Shown here: positions 29,551 to 40,489 of the stretch, in pieces
Layout of the letters: every line of letters starts with the position of its first letter
How positions within the stretch are numbered: position 1 is the stretch's first letter
DNA from: Ichthyophis bannanicus
Taxonomy: Eukaryota > Chordata > Amphibia > Gymnophiona > Ichthyophiidae
NCBI GenBank assembly: GCA_033557465.1
Contig: CM066033.1
Span: 386,267,289-386,331,288 of the forward strand
DNA: 64,000 bases
Direction: 5' to 3'
Notes under the pieces: generated by a model
What the model was told of the DNA's origin: nothing
The model's input: only the letters and a program-made list of their open reading frames with translations
Databases searched by the model: none
Translations under genes and position numbers: made by a program

Positions 29551-30300
29551 TCACATAGCTAGTATCTTTGTAGCTGCCTTATGCTCTACAGTGTTATTAA
29601 TAACTGAAGTTATCATTCGCAAGCAAAGTGGCAAGAAACAAGGGAGCAACAGGCAGATAGTCAAAGTCCATAGTTTGGCAAGAGTGGGAAAAAGAACTAA
29701 AGGATTAGAAGGTTCAGTTGCATCTTTGTTGTGCTGTCGTAAAGCTTCTGATTTAGACAGACCAGCTGTCCATCCTTCATAGTAGATTGTGGTCCAGTCC
29801 AAACAAAACACAAACTGTCAACAATGGGGTGGGCCAATACCCACTCACTAGTAGTATTATGTAAACCAGTCTGATTGTATAGGATAGAATAGTTCAGTTC
29901 TTGCGTCTCCCAGGGCCACTGATCTCCCATCTTAGTTCCTCCACAATAGAAACAGTCAGAACTGTGGAGACTAGATGCTATTGCTCCAGCAAGTTCAAGA
30001 AACAAGTTCTGGTAGGCATGAGGAGTTGCAACGGTGGCTTGCATAGCCTTGTAGAAAGTCAAGATCTAGAACAACTTTTGGATTGGAGAGTATACCAATG
30101 CAAGAATAGGGAGAATGATAAAACAAGGTCTGAGTGACCTTCGGTCCAGTTCATGTTGTACTTATACAGGCTGCCCAGGGAGATAAGGCAAAAGTCATTT
30201 CAAAGCACTCCAAAACTGTTGCCAGAATAAAGCAATAATAATAATTCATAATGGGCATAGTCTCTGGAAAAGTGGTGGAACTGTCGACTTCCACAACAGA
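29551..30300 (-). pseudogene. ERV copy 2 env fragment
   Basis: The frame at 29697-30062 encodes the surface-subunit N-terminal region: NLFLELAGAIASSL, then CFYCGGTKMGDQWPWE (a CxxC motif of the kind found in gamma-type surface subunits), then HNTTSEWVLAHPIVDSLC. It passes into unrelated sequence and then, in another frame near 29620, a hydrophobic stretch close to the polypurine tract. The central and fusion parts of Env are missing. The CxxC block is better preserved here than in copy 1. Confidence 0.62.
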
Positions 30301-30659
30301 TAAAAGATGTAGGGTTGATTGTAGATCCTCAAGCTTCTGCGGTACGTAGACCTACCAGCTTTTTGGCAGGAGTAGGGCTGTAGATTCCAAAGTATCACTG
30401 TCCTCTGGGATGTCTCAATTTCTTAAGATATCATAGCATAGTCTCTTAGGCTATTATTGCTTCTTTAGAGCAGTTCACTCTTTAGAAGATCAAAACAGTC
30501 TTTTTCAGAGTATTTAAACACAGTCTCTTAGAAGATTCAATTTCTTAACACAACACAGTCTCTTTCCGATGATTGCAGTTTTTTTCTCCAGATGCGAGGC
30601 TTACCTTCAGATAAACAAACAGTCTTGAAACAGTGCAGTTTCTGAGGGACCAATAAGTC

Positions 30660-31302
30660 TTAGGTCCGTGGTTGTTGTCGTAGGGTGAGGTGCAATGGAG
30701 TCTCAGGATGCTGTACAGTAGTCCAGTGATCAGGTTCAAGAGCAGCTGCTGGCTTCACTTGATTATGATGGATCCAAGGTTCAAATTCTGCGACTTTTAC
30801 TGCAGTTGGAGTTGACAGGATGACAACATAGGGTCCCCTCCAATGCAGGGCTAACAGTATCTTTCTCCACTCTTTGATCCACACCGAGACTCCAGGCTTG
30901 AAAGGATGCAGGGGTGCAGGCAAATTGATGGGTAATCGATTTTGTACTCAGGTATGAAGACTCCTGCAAAACAGAACTTAAAACCAATAGTTCATGTCTA
31001 ATAATTTCAGATCCTATCTGTCTCATATCTCCTTTTATTTCCTATACAATAGGCAGGGGTTGCCCATACAGAATCTCAAAAAAGGGAAAACTCCTAAAGA
31101 CTTAGCAGGGGCTAAGTATATCCTAGGAAGGGCTATAGGAAGAACCTGGGGCCACTTCAGATAAACCTCTTGGCAAAGTTTAGACAACTGAGATTTCAGG
31201 GTTCTATTCATACATTCTACTTTTCCTAAATTCTGAGATCTATAGGCAGTATGTATCTATTAATATCAATATCTTGGGGCTATACTTAATGGACTTGCTT
31301 CC
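30660..31302 (-). pseudogene. ERV copy 2 integrase, C-terminal part
   Basis: Frames 30660-30923 and 30781-31026 carry the C-terminal domain blocks (FKPGVSVWIKEW, RGPYVVILSTPTAVKV, WIHHNQVKPA), with a frameshift near 30945. The late catalytic-core region lies at 31100-31260 in broken frames. As in copy 1, the zinc-binding domain and first part of the core are absent. The non-LTR insertion at 31311 lies just at the RNase H/integrase deletion junction. Confidence 0.83.
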
Positions 31303-31310
31303 TAAGGTTA

Positions 31311-31579
31311 TTTTATTTATTTATTTATTTAACACTCATTTTTATACCGCATCTTCCAGAGATCAGTTGCGGTGTACAAATAACAACAATTAACAAAGCT
31401 AAGTTTGTTTTACATAGAACATCTTAATTTTACATAGAACATCTTAAAATATCATAAATTAAACAAAGAAGTTTACACTAGAATCATGTGAAAACAATTT
31501 AACTAACAAAGTGTAGTGTCTATATACATAAGACAGTACATAACTGATACAACTATATACATGCGTAGGTATTAGGGCA
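31311..31579 (-). mobile_element. small non-LTR insertion with hairpin tail, inside ERV copy 2
   Basis: Absent from copy 1, where the sequence runs CTAAGGTTATCC without a break. It is flanked by an 8-bp target duplication TAAGGTTA (31303-31310 and 31580-31587). On the minus strand it ends with a hairpin (ACCGC at 31346-31350 pairing with GCGGT at 31369-31373) and ATAAATAAATAAA. The body has no ORF and is AT-rich. It is probably a SINE or a 5'-truncated LINE end that used an L2-type machinery. Confidence 0.85.
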
Positions 31580-31594
31580 TAAGGTTATCCACCC

Positions 31595-31903
31595 TCATTC
31601 TTTGTACAGGGCCCCATATGCATGCAAGGTTGTAAGGGCATACTTGGAATCTGGGTACACATTTAGACAGGGCTCTTTTCCTATTGTTAGTGCTCTAGTG
31701 AGGACTATCAGTTCAGCTTTCTGTGGTGAAGTTTCTGGGGCCAGGGCTGAGGACTCAACTACCAAATCAGGGGTCACCACTGCATATCTAGCACAACAAT
31801 GTCCATTGATGATGAAACTGCCTTCAGCCACAAAGAAAGTCTGTTCAGGGTTCTCCATAGGGACATCAGTCAAATCCAGGTGGCTTGAGAATACAGTGTC
31901 CAT
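31595..31903 (-). pseudogene. ERV copy 2 RNase H, N-terminal part
   Basis: An open frame of 102 codons with FVAEGSFIINGHCCARYAV, KAELIVLTRALTIG and YPDSKYALTTLHAYGALYKE, matching the first two thirds of a gammaretroviral RNase H. It ends at the same deletion junction as copy 1. Confidence 0.85.
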
Positions 31904-32324
31904 AATTTCTAAACAGTCATGATCAGGGGATCAAGACCAACTGATAACAACATAGCAGGATTGAAAGCTTGACTGACCCTTCAGTTGTATCTGGGGTTTT
32001 CACACAACATACTCTAATACTTCAACATTCATAGATTTGTTAGCTAGTAATTTCCTTTGTATTTCATATTGGTTAGAACAGAGTGTGGTACAGTAACTTG
32101 AAGATTCTGTCTCAAAGGGATTTTTCTTTTAGTTTTTGCTTACTAGGAAGGCTGTAGCTGTAACAGCTTCTCAAATAAGGTCCAAGAGATTGAGTCAACA
32201 CTCCTAGAACATTTCCTTGCGACTCATGAACATAGAGACTGTAAGGTTTTCTGGACATCTGGTAGACCCAGAGCTGGTGATAACATCAGAGCGGTTTTCA
32301 AAGATCAAAAGACTGCATTCCTAT

Positions 32325-33290
32325 TCAAGTCCCCATTCCAATGGAGACTTTTTCATTCCTTTGGTAGCTTGATACAATGTGATACAATGGTTTTGCTAGC
32401 AGCGCAAAATTGGGGATCCATATACAACAGTACCCTGTGGCACCCAAGAAGGCTCTCACTTGCCTCCTGGTGGTTGGAGTAGGAATACTGCATACAGCTA
32501 CTTTGCGTTCTGGTAAGGGTTCCAGGCGTCGAATTCCGCTGGACAACTGGAATCCTAGGTATTTAACTTGTTTGACATAATTATGCTTTGGCTCTTGAGA
32601 CTTTGTATCCAGCCTCATTAAAAAGGTGCAAGAGTTCACTGGTGGCTTGTGGACATTCACTTTCTGAGTTGGTGGCTATAAGCAAGTTGTCCACATATTG
32701 CAGTAGAATTCTTTCTCCTGGAATTACTGGATAACTTGTCAAATCTTTTTGCTGAGTAAGGCGCGTTCTTGAATTCTTGAGGTAATCTTGTCTAGGTGAG
32801 TTGGCCCTACCTCCTTGTAGTGGGGTCTTGGGCTAAGCGTATGCAGAAAAAGGCATCTTTTTAAGTCCAGAATGATGAAATGTATAGCTTCAGCAGAGAT
32901 CAGTTCCAAGAGAATATAAGGATTTTGGTACCACTGGTTGTATAGTTTCAGCTGCATCATTCATTCTTTCTTAGATCCTGCACTGGGCGGTAATCACCTG
33001 TCCCAGGCTTCTTGACTGGCTTGAGGGTGACAATGACAGGGGCTATGTTCTTCGCTAGGCCAGGTGGATTATCTTCTGCCCATCCTCCAGGTGGGGCTAT
33101 GAGGTTGGTAAGTGTACAGCTTGTTGCTTTGGATGCAGGTGAATAGAACCGCCATTCTTCTTCTTGGGGGACAGTTAACACCATCAGGCCAGCAGATTTT
33201 GAGTTTCATTTTTTTCCCCTTCAACAAAGGATATCTGTGCTTGAAGCTTTGCAAGCAGGTCTCGGCTCCAAAAATGGAATAGGGCATTCA
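32325..33290 (-). pseudogene. ERV copy 2 protease end and reverse transcriptase, broken
   Basis: Blocks on the minus strand: a protease/RT junction-like segment with MKLKICWPDGVN (33069-33287), PVKKPGTGDYRPVQDLR (32957-33184), a Leu-rich LLQYVDNLL block near 32690-32710, then QVKYLGFQLSSGIRRL, RQVRAFLGATGYCCIWIPNF (32325-32660). The catalytic box reads YVDN, as in copy 1. At least three frame changes or stops separate the blocks. Confidence 0.85.
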
Positions 33291-36200
33291 GGCATATACA
33301 GGAACTGGTACATTATTTATTATATATTTTTTTTTCTAGTTCACACATGCGGTTCTGCAGAAAAGGCTTTGTGGCCTTAGTCCCAGTAGCTCTGATAATG
33401 GTGGTGCATCTAGAAAAACACAGGGGCTACTGGCTTTAGTATTCTGCTCCTGTATCCCCCATAAAAGTCCATATATTGGTCCCCTATTTTTCAGACTGAC
33501 TCCTGGGGACCCAGGGAAACTGGAGAGTCCGGTCTGGCCTAGTCTTCATCTATGCTGTAGCCCTCTTCGGCTGCCACTCACGCTATAGCTGCTTCACTCT
33601 CGTGCTGAAACACTGTGCTTGGTTTTATTCTATGACTCTGCAATCAAGTACTCCCTCCTCCCCTCATGGGGTGGAGTCAAGATACAGGCATTCACTTCTC
33701 TAATGTCCTTCTTTTTCTATAATGGGTGCACTGATTTGCACCCAGTGGAGGCCTGCTACTTCTGCGGCCTCTTACACGTTCTCTGGTCCTTTGATTAGGA
33801 GAATCTCCTCCACGTCGTTCAATGAAAGCAGCACCAAGCTGATCTGCTTTCTCTTTATTTTACATTCACTTTCTCTGCCACATTGTCTTACATTTCACAT
33901 ACTTTCAAATCAACTCTTCCAGTAACTATAATGTCCGCAAATCCATCCAGTTTCATTTCTGTTTTATATCTCTCTCGGACTGACAGACAAAAACACACAA
34001 CTTCTCCTGGGCTACTGGTCTGCATTATACTGTTCATTAGTTCAATCAAATCCTAAGGCTTCTCAGTGTATAATGCAGTTTTTTCAGTTCTAAACAAGTC
34101 TGGTCAGCTGACTTTCACTTCTGGTTCAGAGGGGGTGCACATCCCCCTCCTGCGGAGGTGGCTGGCAAACTAGGGAATCTACAGGGTGGATTTCCCCCCC
34201 CCCCCCCTCTCCTGGGTTTCTCCTAGCAACGCTCTATCCAGGAGGTTGTTTTTTTTTTTTTTTTTTAAATGAAAAAATAATATGCTTTGGGCACATTATT
34301 ACACGCCTACCGGGGGTGACATAATCGGTGGAATGGGCTCCATCCCCCCCTTAAGCACTCTAAACGGAGCTACTTACAGAGAGAGAGAGAGAGAGAGACA
34401 GGATATCTAGAGATTCTGGGGCAAAATATAGTGAACTAAGGAAATATAACTAGCAGAAGTCACTCCCTTTCACATAGCATTCCTGATTGGGACAGAGACA
34501 TTTCATAGTCTTCAGTAAATCCCTTACTGAAATTCTTGATCATACTTGAAAAGACACTTATTATTTCTGTAAACATAGGGCAGGCAGGAAACACTTAGAT
34601 TGAGCACATACATCCATTATGCTTATTGCAACTTATTCCAAACAGGAACAATTTAGATACAGTTAGAATAAAAATAACTATCTGCCAGCCGTAATCAGCA
34701 TGTCTCTGCAAAAGAAATTATTACTTTTTTTAAGTTCAGAAAGCAAATATTCAAAAGACATTCCGGATATTTTTCATAAAGTACAGCACACCTTTCCCTT
34801 TTTTCAAATACAGAAAAACAGATTAATTTATCTTAAAAGCCAATATTGTAAAGGTCAGTGTAGCTAACTGATTTGTTCATTAGTAACTAGTACAGAGTTT
34901 CAAATGACTTATACTTGTTCATAAAAAGGTTAGTGCAAACACTCCGCAAGATAAACTTTTTTTTTTTTTTTTTAAACTTTGATTGAATGAATCCTTTATT
35001 TTAAACAAGCAAAAGAGACTGCTCGCTCAATCGGGAACGGCTGTCTCATTCCCTAGTAAGCTGTGTGAGCCACACCTCTCCGCTCACTGGAAATGAAATA
35101 ATCACAGTTTCACACACACACACACAGAGACACAGACAGAGACATGCCGGCATTCGAATAAGAACTTAACCCTTTCCAGGCTAAGTCCCAAAAACTATCG
35201 GGACCCACAATCCTGACTAAACATTCTTATTAAATGATATATAAATTATATATATTACATAACCATAGCAGAACAGGTACAATTATCCTGAAATAAGCAC
35301 AAACTAACAGCATTGAGATTTAAACCTGCACAGGTTTAGAAAGACGACACTGTACATTCTTTCCTTCAGACACGCCCCCTGTCAGCTTTCACACTGTCTG
35401 TGCTCTAGGAAAACAGAATGAGGGAGAGAAGTCCTTGATTTTAAAGTAGCGTTTTACGTCTTCTTTCTTCCTTTCTTAATACTATTTTCTTAACCAGTAA
35501 ACTGTCACAAATTACCCAACAGAATAATCTCACATTTATAACAGAAGGGAAACTCGTGGTTTCAACAGAGAACAAAAAACAGATACACAGTAGGACGGAC
35601 AATACACCAAACGCTTCCTCCGTTTCGCGACCTAGACGCAGTCACCCGGCTAGGAACTGCGCTAGTCCAGAGTCCACTCTCGCTTGGTCCGTGCTGCCAG
35701 ACCTCTCATTCACACTTCATTCACACAGTCATGCTAGCAACGTATCTCAGAATGCATTCCTTTCTATCTATTCTGACTAGTCTTATCCAATTTCCCAATT
35801 ACAAAAAGGATGGGGGTTTCACCCGGCGAATACCCATGCGGGGTTACTCGGCCCTTCCTTGAGAGGTGATCATGCTCTCTTACCAATTCCCAATATCTCG
35901 AGATTACAAATTCCAAGTTCCTGTCTGTTCTGACTAGGCTAAATCATGATTTTTTTTTTTAACAGCTGTACCTCGCGAATACTCATGCAAGGATTTTCAA
36001 ACAAAGACTTAAGTCTTACCAAACAAAAAGGACAATGGCTTCGCCTTGCGCATACTCATGCAAGGGTAATAGGACCGTCCTTGAGAGGGGATCAGTGCTC
36101 TCATTACCAAATTCCAAGTTCCAAGTTCCAAGTTCTCGAGATTACAAGTTACAAGATTCAAATTCTTACCAAAGTTTTCAAACTGCAGTTCTAACTCATC

Positions 36201-36459
36201 TGTCTAGACAGGTTTTCAAAACTATACTTACCAGATCTGGTTCCCAAGCTTCTGAGTTGGATCCTGGACTCCCCCGGGTCGGAGGTGTTGGCCAGCTGGA
36301 TTCAGTGCCTGCCGAGGCCAGGCAGAACTCCCTCCGATTCAAGAGGATCGGTGGGCCCAGGGAAATTCCCCTGCGTCGGATTGGCATGGTTCCAACTGGA
36401 CCAAACCTCAAGGCGAATTACGTGGATTTATTCACTTGAACACCATCCACCACTCACAC
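33291..36459 (-). other. ERV copy 2 leader and expected gag region, no ORF
   Basis: 3.2 kb with no recognisable gag frame. It aligns by eye in many blocks with 8801-11924 of copy 1. It contains poly-C at about 34194-34207, poly-T at about 34249-34266 and 34961-34982, and a (GA)n run at 34380-34400. Near 35870-36180, short phrases such as CCAAGTTCCAAGTTCCAAGTTC and ACTCATGCAAGG recur. Confidence 0.6.
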
Positions 36460-36477
36460 TTCCCGGCCAACGCACCA
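36460..36477 (-). other. ERV copy 2 primer-binding site, tRNA-Gly(UCC)
   Basis: The plus strand reads TTCCCGGCCAACGCACCA, identical to the last 18 bases (with CCA) of vertebrate tRNA-Gly(UCC) as I know it. Five bases separate it from the LTR. Confidence 0.88.
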
Positions 36478-36482
36478 AGAAA

Positions 36483-37141
36483 TGTAGCAGCAGATAAGCA
36501 TGCAATAAATAAAACCAGGAGTCGTTTCAAGGATCCAAGCCAGTTTAATGTGCACATGGCTCAAGCAATAAGCAATTTCAAAATAGCTAAGCAATTTCAA
36601 AATGGCTGAGCAATGGCTTCTAGTAAAACAACAACTTTTATAGCTTTCTTGTCCATTCTAAGCATAGGCAAACTTTTCATTGGTCCCAGTACCCCTCTCA
36701 CCCATCTATTGGTCCCGGTACTGATATGGCTACCCAATCGGGACTCTGGTCTGGGCTCAGCACCTGGTTGCCCCCCTTCTAGTCCCAATTACAATGGTCA
36801 GTGTCTCTAACTTGTTACATCTCTCCTCCAAGGTCGCTTAGCTTGTTAAAACATATGGGAAGCAGGGCACTGTAACCTTGCTTTTTGCAGAGTTAATTAA
36901 TTCCATAGAAGCATAGCACACCTTATCAGTACCAATTAAACTTGTTTTTCTATATTTTCTAAGTTTCGTTTCTGCTTAGCTATGTTCAGTTAAACTGAGT
37001 TAAGTTTCAATTCTATGGTGTCATCATTCAGGGGGGTTTTCATTCCTCTGGGCCTAACTACAGGCTTCAGTTACAGGTCAAGCTGCTTAGGCCTGTCTGC
37101 TTAGTTCAATCAGCATGGATCATAGGCCGTCGCCTACCACA
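36483..37141 (-). repeat. ERV copy 2, 5' LTR (659 bp)
   Basis: Same as the 3' LTR, plus a 19-bp tandem duplication (CAATTTCAAAATAGCTAAG) near 36569-36600. TATA box at 36635-36642. It is followed on the right by the target duplication GTTG at 37142-37145. Confidence 0.95.
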
Positions 37142-37145
37142 GTTG

Positions 37146-37596
37146 CACTGCTTGCACAGGGCTAGGTACGGTACTGGATTTTACTTCTGTTATCTCAAAT
37201 AGTTAATTTCTCTTTGACACATGGAATTGTGCACAAAGAGCTAAAGCATGACCTTTTTAAACAAGTGGGGAAAACATGCAGAGTGCATGGAATTCTTTCT
37301 CACCCTTCTGTGTGTGTTCTCATGCACCTATCCACCTGTTTGTATCGCCATTGCGTGTGTGTGTCTTGTGCACACGTACACAGACAAAACACATACACAT
37401 CTCTGTTTTGTATGTTTATCTGCTGTGGGGGTTTGTACATGTATTTTTGTGGGCTGGCATATTTGTATGTATGTTCACATGTTTGCGCGTCCGTCACTCT
37501 GTGTTTATATGTTTTTGGTTTTTTGTGTGTCTGATCCAGAGAGGGGGAAAGCTGTTCAACAAGTGTCATTTTGTAATCACTATGTTACTGTGACAT
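37146..37596. other. GT-rich low-complexity flank
   Basis: Rich in TGTG/GTGT words with interspersed CACACA. The overlapping long frames here (three, over 100 codons) have Cys/Val/His-rich translations that reflect composition. No gene. Confidence 0.6.
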
Positions 37597-37805
37597 GGAG
37601 GACGAGCATAGTGTTTAGAGCACTGGCTTAAGAGACCAGGGTTTGTTTCTCATTAGCACTCCTTGTTGCCTTGGGCAAATCATTTAACCCTCCTTTGCCT
37701 CGGAAGATAGGCCAGGCAATCTACTTCCAGTCATACTGCCAAGAAATCCCAGGGGCTGCTGGGTTGCCAGGAGTCAGCACTGACTCTAAGGCACTCATTG
37801 TATTT
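37597..37805 (+). mobile_element. tRNA-headed SINE, family A
   Basis: Head AGTGTTTAGAGCACTGG with B box GGGTTTGTTTCTC, then CACTCCTTGTTGCCTTGGGCAAATCATTTAACCC, body GGCCAGGCAATCTACTTCCAG, and the end GCCAGGAGTCAGCACTGACTC. Same family as 27022, 39011 and 55106. Confidence 0.85.
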
Positions 37806-39010
37806 GCATGTTAGTGTGAATCAGTAGTTGAATGCGGCAGCTGCTGGAGTAGCTTTTCCTATAGAAATGCATTGAGATACAGAAACTACTTCTGCAGCAC
37901 AGGAACTCCCCCTCCAGCTCACCACCTCCCTTCCTGTGGAGCAGCATTCCAGTGCTCCGCCCCACGTCTCCATTGGCTGGATCCTACCACTGTCTCTGCT
38001 GCTACTGTAGTTGGAAGCAGGCAGGGCAGATTCACTCAGAGGGGGAGGATTAGAGAACTGCAGATAGGACATATTTAGACATTTTTTGGAGATTAAAACC
38101 TGAGTACAGAGCACGTACGATGGTGCCCCCCCCCCCCCCCAATTGTTCCTAGGTATGTTCTTGCCTTGATAGTGCCTTATTCTGAGCCATGCCCATGTCG
38201 GTGGATATTTGTTGTAAGTACAGATGGCGAATAATAAAGCAGTATAATTCAGTCATGTTTTACAGTGGATATAACAAAAGAAAATGAAATATAGATGTGA
38301 AAAATGTAAAATGCAGCACATCCCAGCTAAGGAATTATTTATAATCCGTGTGTGTGTGTCTCTCTGCTGTGTGTTCTCTGTGTTTTTTGGGGTGAGGCAG
38401 TTGGCAGGGTGATGGGGCAATTACAGGAATGTTAGGGTTTGGAGCAGTAGTGAGGATATTTTTGGAGGGTGAGGTAGGTGGAAGCATGGTGGGGATAAAT
38501 GCAGGGGGACGGTCGTAAGGCTAGTTTTTGGGAATGGGATAGTTGTGTGGTAGTGTGTTTTTATTTTCAGAGTGGGGCATTTAGTAGTTTGGTAAGGCAT
38601 TTGCCAGGGGTATTTTTGGGGGGTGAGGACAGTGTGCAGGGAGTAGTAAAGTTGGGAGGCAGGTAAATCACAGAGAGAAGGATTTTGAAAGGAAGAATTC
38701 TATAACTGCTATGTTAGGCTGTGTGCCGGTTTCTAGCTACAGAAACTGGAAATCCCTTTCCCATAGAAATACATTGGGCTACTGGGGGGAAGGGGCTTGT
38801 TTCTCTGGAATCCTCAGTCCCATCAGGCATATATTCGAGCTCTGTCTTTTTTTGTCAATTTTTCCCAAATGCCAAGTTTTCATCTCATTCAATTAATTTT
38901 TCGGAGAGTTATTTTGCCCCAGACAAATGGACAGACATTCTTGACCCTGGGTTGGATAAGAATTTGCTTTCTTTTTGCTGCCTTGTGGTTTGTTTGGTTT
39001 TTCTTTGTTT
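37806..39010. other. unassigned region
   Basis: No recognisable gene or family. A poly-C run lies at 38127-38141, a (TG)n run at 38349-38358, and GGGGT-rich sequence at 38380-38660. The phrase CCCATAGAAATACATTGGGCTACTG near 38760 partly repeats the phrase at 37857-37880. Confidence 0.5.
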
Positions 39011-39230
39011 AAGTGCCGTCAAGTCTGTGCTGGCTCCTGGCGAACCAGCAGCCTCTGTGTTTTCTTGGCAATGTATAACCGGAAGTAGATTGCCAGGCCT
39101 CTTCTTCCAAGGCTATGGAAGGTTATATAAATGACTTGCCCAGGGTCACAAGGAGCACCAGTGGGAATCGGACCCTTGATGTTTTGGGTACTAGGCAATT
39201 GCTCTAACCATTAGGCTACTCCTCCACTCC
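39011..39230 (-). mobile_element. tRNA-headed SINE, family A
   Basis: Minus-strand copy with all parts: tRNA-like head near 39180-39230, the CTTGTGACCCTGGGCAAGTCATT phrase, and a body ending GCCAGGAGCCAGCACAGACTTGACGGCAC. Confidence 0.85.
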
Positions 39231-39289
39231 ACTCCTCCTGTGTTTGTCGCCATTTATAGGGAAGCCGATTGAAAAAGTTGTTTATTACT

Positions 39290-40470
39290 AATTATTGCAT
39301 ATTTTGAAAAGTAGTCTGATTTCCAACAGGGCCATGGTGCTGAAGCAGTGTGATTGGCCCTACTGGATGTTATTTATATGTCAGTGGATAAGAGTCAGGA
39401 CTCACTGATGGTGTTTCTGGACTTGTCTGTAGCCTTTGATACAATAAATCATATGCAATTGCTTTAAATGCTGGATGATTTTGAAATTAAATAACTGGTG
39501 CTTGATTGGTTGGGATCTTATTTCACTACATTTATAGACCATTATGTCTCACATAATATTCAGGCACTTGCTGATAGTGTTCCTGTTGGGATGTAGCTTA
39601 TCACAGGGCTCCGAATCGTCTCTTCTGTTGTTCAACGTATCGTTGACTCCTTTGTTATCCATTATTTCAGAGCATGGTGTGTCTTGCGATGTATTCGTGG
39701 ATGACATCCAATTGAGATTTACAGTGAGAGGGATCAGAAATCTGCTATTAATAAATTAAATGCATGTTTGGATGCAGTAGCAGAATGGTTGGAGCTTAAC
39801 GAGCTCTGTTTCAAGCAGGTAAGACTGAATTACTTTGGTGTGGTCGAGTTAGATTCACTGTGGAACTTGGGTGTTCTGTTGGGTGATGAAAATTTATTAC
39901 TGGGGTGTTTTGTACTACTTCACATAAGTCGCAGAGGATTCAGTGTTTTGTAACTTCTGAGAGTTTAGTTCCATTAATCAGTGCATTTGTTACAACTCAA
40001 ATTGATTATTGTAATAGTTAATATTGAGGATTACCAAAGAAGCAACTATATAGTCTGCAGTTGGCTCAGATTTACCACAACCCAATTATTGCATGAGAAG
40101 GTAGTAATCATGCAACTTCCTTTTTAAAAGCTCTGCATTGGTTGCATGTTTTTCGGATAGAATTCAAGGTCCTTTGATTTTAATGCCCTTAATTTGCTCT
40201 TCCTCTTTATCTGAGAGGAAAATTGAGTTTTTGTACTCCATCTAGGTTGCTCCATTCATTCCAACAGGACCTTTTGCAGCTTCAGTTTGGTGTAAGGTTA
40301 CAATAGACTCTGGTAGGATTTTGCAATTTATTTTTGTTTGTGTCATGAGTCAATGCTGAATTTACAGGCCACAAATTGTGGAACTCTTCCAGCAGCTGCT
40401 CTTTCAGTACGGATAGTATGCAGTTTCAGACGAGGCTTAAAGAATGATTGTTTTATGTATGTTGGGGGAT
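39290..40470 (+). mobile_element. L2-type LINE fragment
   Basis: Degraded RT blocks on the plus strand: QSxFQQGHGAEAV near 39312, MVFLDLSVAFDTINH near 39413 (first catalytic Asp), VLDWLGSYF near 39500, a VFVDDIQL catalytic box near 39696, a LNACLDAVAEWLELNELC block near 39755, and an LGVLLG block near 39870. The C-terminal LFQYG-like part is near 40400. These blocks and their spacing fit L2-type RTs. Stops and frameshifts throughout. Confidence 0.7.
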
Positions 40471-40489
40471 TAGGGGGTTTGGGTTGTGG

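Larger units (their letters stand above)
28808..37141 (-). mobile_element. gamma-type endogenous retrovirus, copy 2 (defective, full length)
   Basis: Complete minus-strand provirus: 5' LTR 36483-37141, primer-binding site 36460-36477, a 3-kb region without gag ORF, broken pol, env fragment, polypurine tract 29448-29458, 3' LTR 28808-29447. It is flanked by a 4-bp target duplication GTTG (28804-28807 and 37142-37145), as for gammaretroviruses. The LTRs differ by a 19-bp tandem duplication in the 5' LTR and about one substitution in 640 bp, so insertion was recent. Pol nevertheless carries stops, frameshifts and a deletion shared with copy 1. A 269-bp non-LTR insertion interrupts it at 31311-31579. 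Confidence 0.95.

Noticed and set aside
37214..37631. Three overlapping ORFs of 105-127 codons
   Set aside because: They lie in GT/CA-rich DNA; their Cys/Val/His-rich translations follow from composition and none has a domain.
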